A stretch of DNA of 13,344 nt, taken from positions 1-13,344 of the forward strand of contig DXDO01000011.1 in assembly GCA_019115425.1 (NCBI GenBank). Reading direction: 5' to 3'. The position numbers and the translations under genes are program-made. Shown piece by piece: positions 13,141 to 13,344 of the stretch (position 1 is the first letter of the stretch; each line of letters opens with the position of its first letter). This stretch comes from Candidatus Agathobaculum merdigallinarum. Lineage in GTDB: Bacteria > Bacillota > Clostridia > Oscillospirales > Butyricicoccaceae. The notes under the pieces are model-generated. The model saw nothing but the letters and a program-made list of their open reading frames with translations, was not told the origin of the DNA and did no database searches.

Positions 13141-13344
13141 GCGCCGTCCAAAGGAGTATGTAGCCGATAGGTTGTGGAAAAGTAAGAGTTTTGGGAAGGA
13201 AAAAGGCATGGCAAAGCAGACGCTGGAGTAAATTCCAGCATCAAATGCGGAAATGATTCTGTTGTCAGGAGTTAAGCGGTCATTTTCTCAGAAACACGGG
13301 TCTGGAGACGGCCGTGTTCCCGCTTCATCCACAGCTTTTTCAGA
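13141..13344. other. Window end, no recognised gene
   Basis: These 204 bases contain a short stem CTGGA/TCCAG near 13230 and a longer one AACACGG/CCGTGTT near 13300-13320 whose loop also contains GTCT/AGAC. Two one-mismatch DnaA-box-like 9-mers (13173-13181 minus, 13325-13333 plus) are about what chance would give. A seven-codon frame (near 13208) is too short to support. The downstream gene is outside the window. Confidence 0.4.

Noticed and set aside
13208..13231. Seven-codon frame with an upstream AAGGAAAA
   Set aside because: Too short to support without conservation or expression data, and no regulated gene is visible after it.

Overview
This is a stretch of bacterial chromosome, GC-rich in coding regions and AT-rich in promoters. 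It most likely comes from a Gram-positive Clostridia member, probably an Oscillospirales-type gut anaerobe. The reasons are strong AGGAGG-type ribosome binding sites, GTG and TTG starts, a TepA-type ClpP homologue, a two-domain Sua5/YwlC protein, an M18 aminopeptidase and extended -10 promoters of the TGGTATAAT type. Taxonomy is inferred from gene style, not from a marker gene. Ten protein genes are well supported. There is no rRNA, tRNA, CRISPR array, insertion sequence or prophage gene.

Layout. 1-580 has no credible gene; it holds a dense group of hairpins and then two tandem terminators for tepA. 581-1288 (minus) is tepA, a ClpP-fold protease. The gap 1289-1625 contains a tight cluster of DnaA-box-like 9-mers arranged on a 16-bp perfect inverted repeat, then the promoter of a plus-strand pair: a cyclophilin (1626-2144) and a GDPD-fold protein that has lost its catalytic residues (2166-2903). 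A strong hairpin follows. The gap 2904-3290 has two extended -10 promoters exactly 100 bp apart, the first lying inside a 12-bp palindrome. Next come an ABC-F ATPase (3291-5219) and, overlapping it by ATGA, a YdcF/SanA-like DUF218 membrane protein (5216-5965).

6113-10643 is a plus-strand series: prfA (release factor 1), a two-helix small membrane protein, threonylcarbamoyl-AMP synthase, coaE, and an M18 metallo-aminopeptidase that overlaps coaE by ATGA. A perfect bidirectional terminator (10665-10692) separates this from a convergent minus-strand gene, a soluble histidine-kinase-like protein without a recognisable phosphoacceptor box (10710-11792). The kinase and the glycolytic gap gene (12045-13073) are divergently transcribed from a 252-bp gap with a promoter for each. 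gap ends at a strong terminator, and the last 200 bases have no recognised gene.

Together this is a housekeeping neighbourhood with an emphasis on translation (ABC-F, RF1, t6A synthesis), protein folding and turnover (cyclophilin, TepA, aminopeptidase), CoA synthesis and glycolysis. I see no new multi-gene defence or mobile system. The points most worth a second look are the GDPD-fold pseudoenzyme, the DnaA-box cluster, the palindromic promoter before the ABC-F gene, the structured region at 340-445, and the unusual kinase-like protein.
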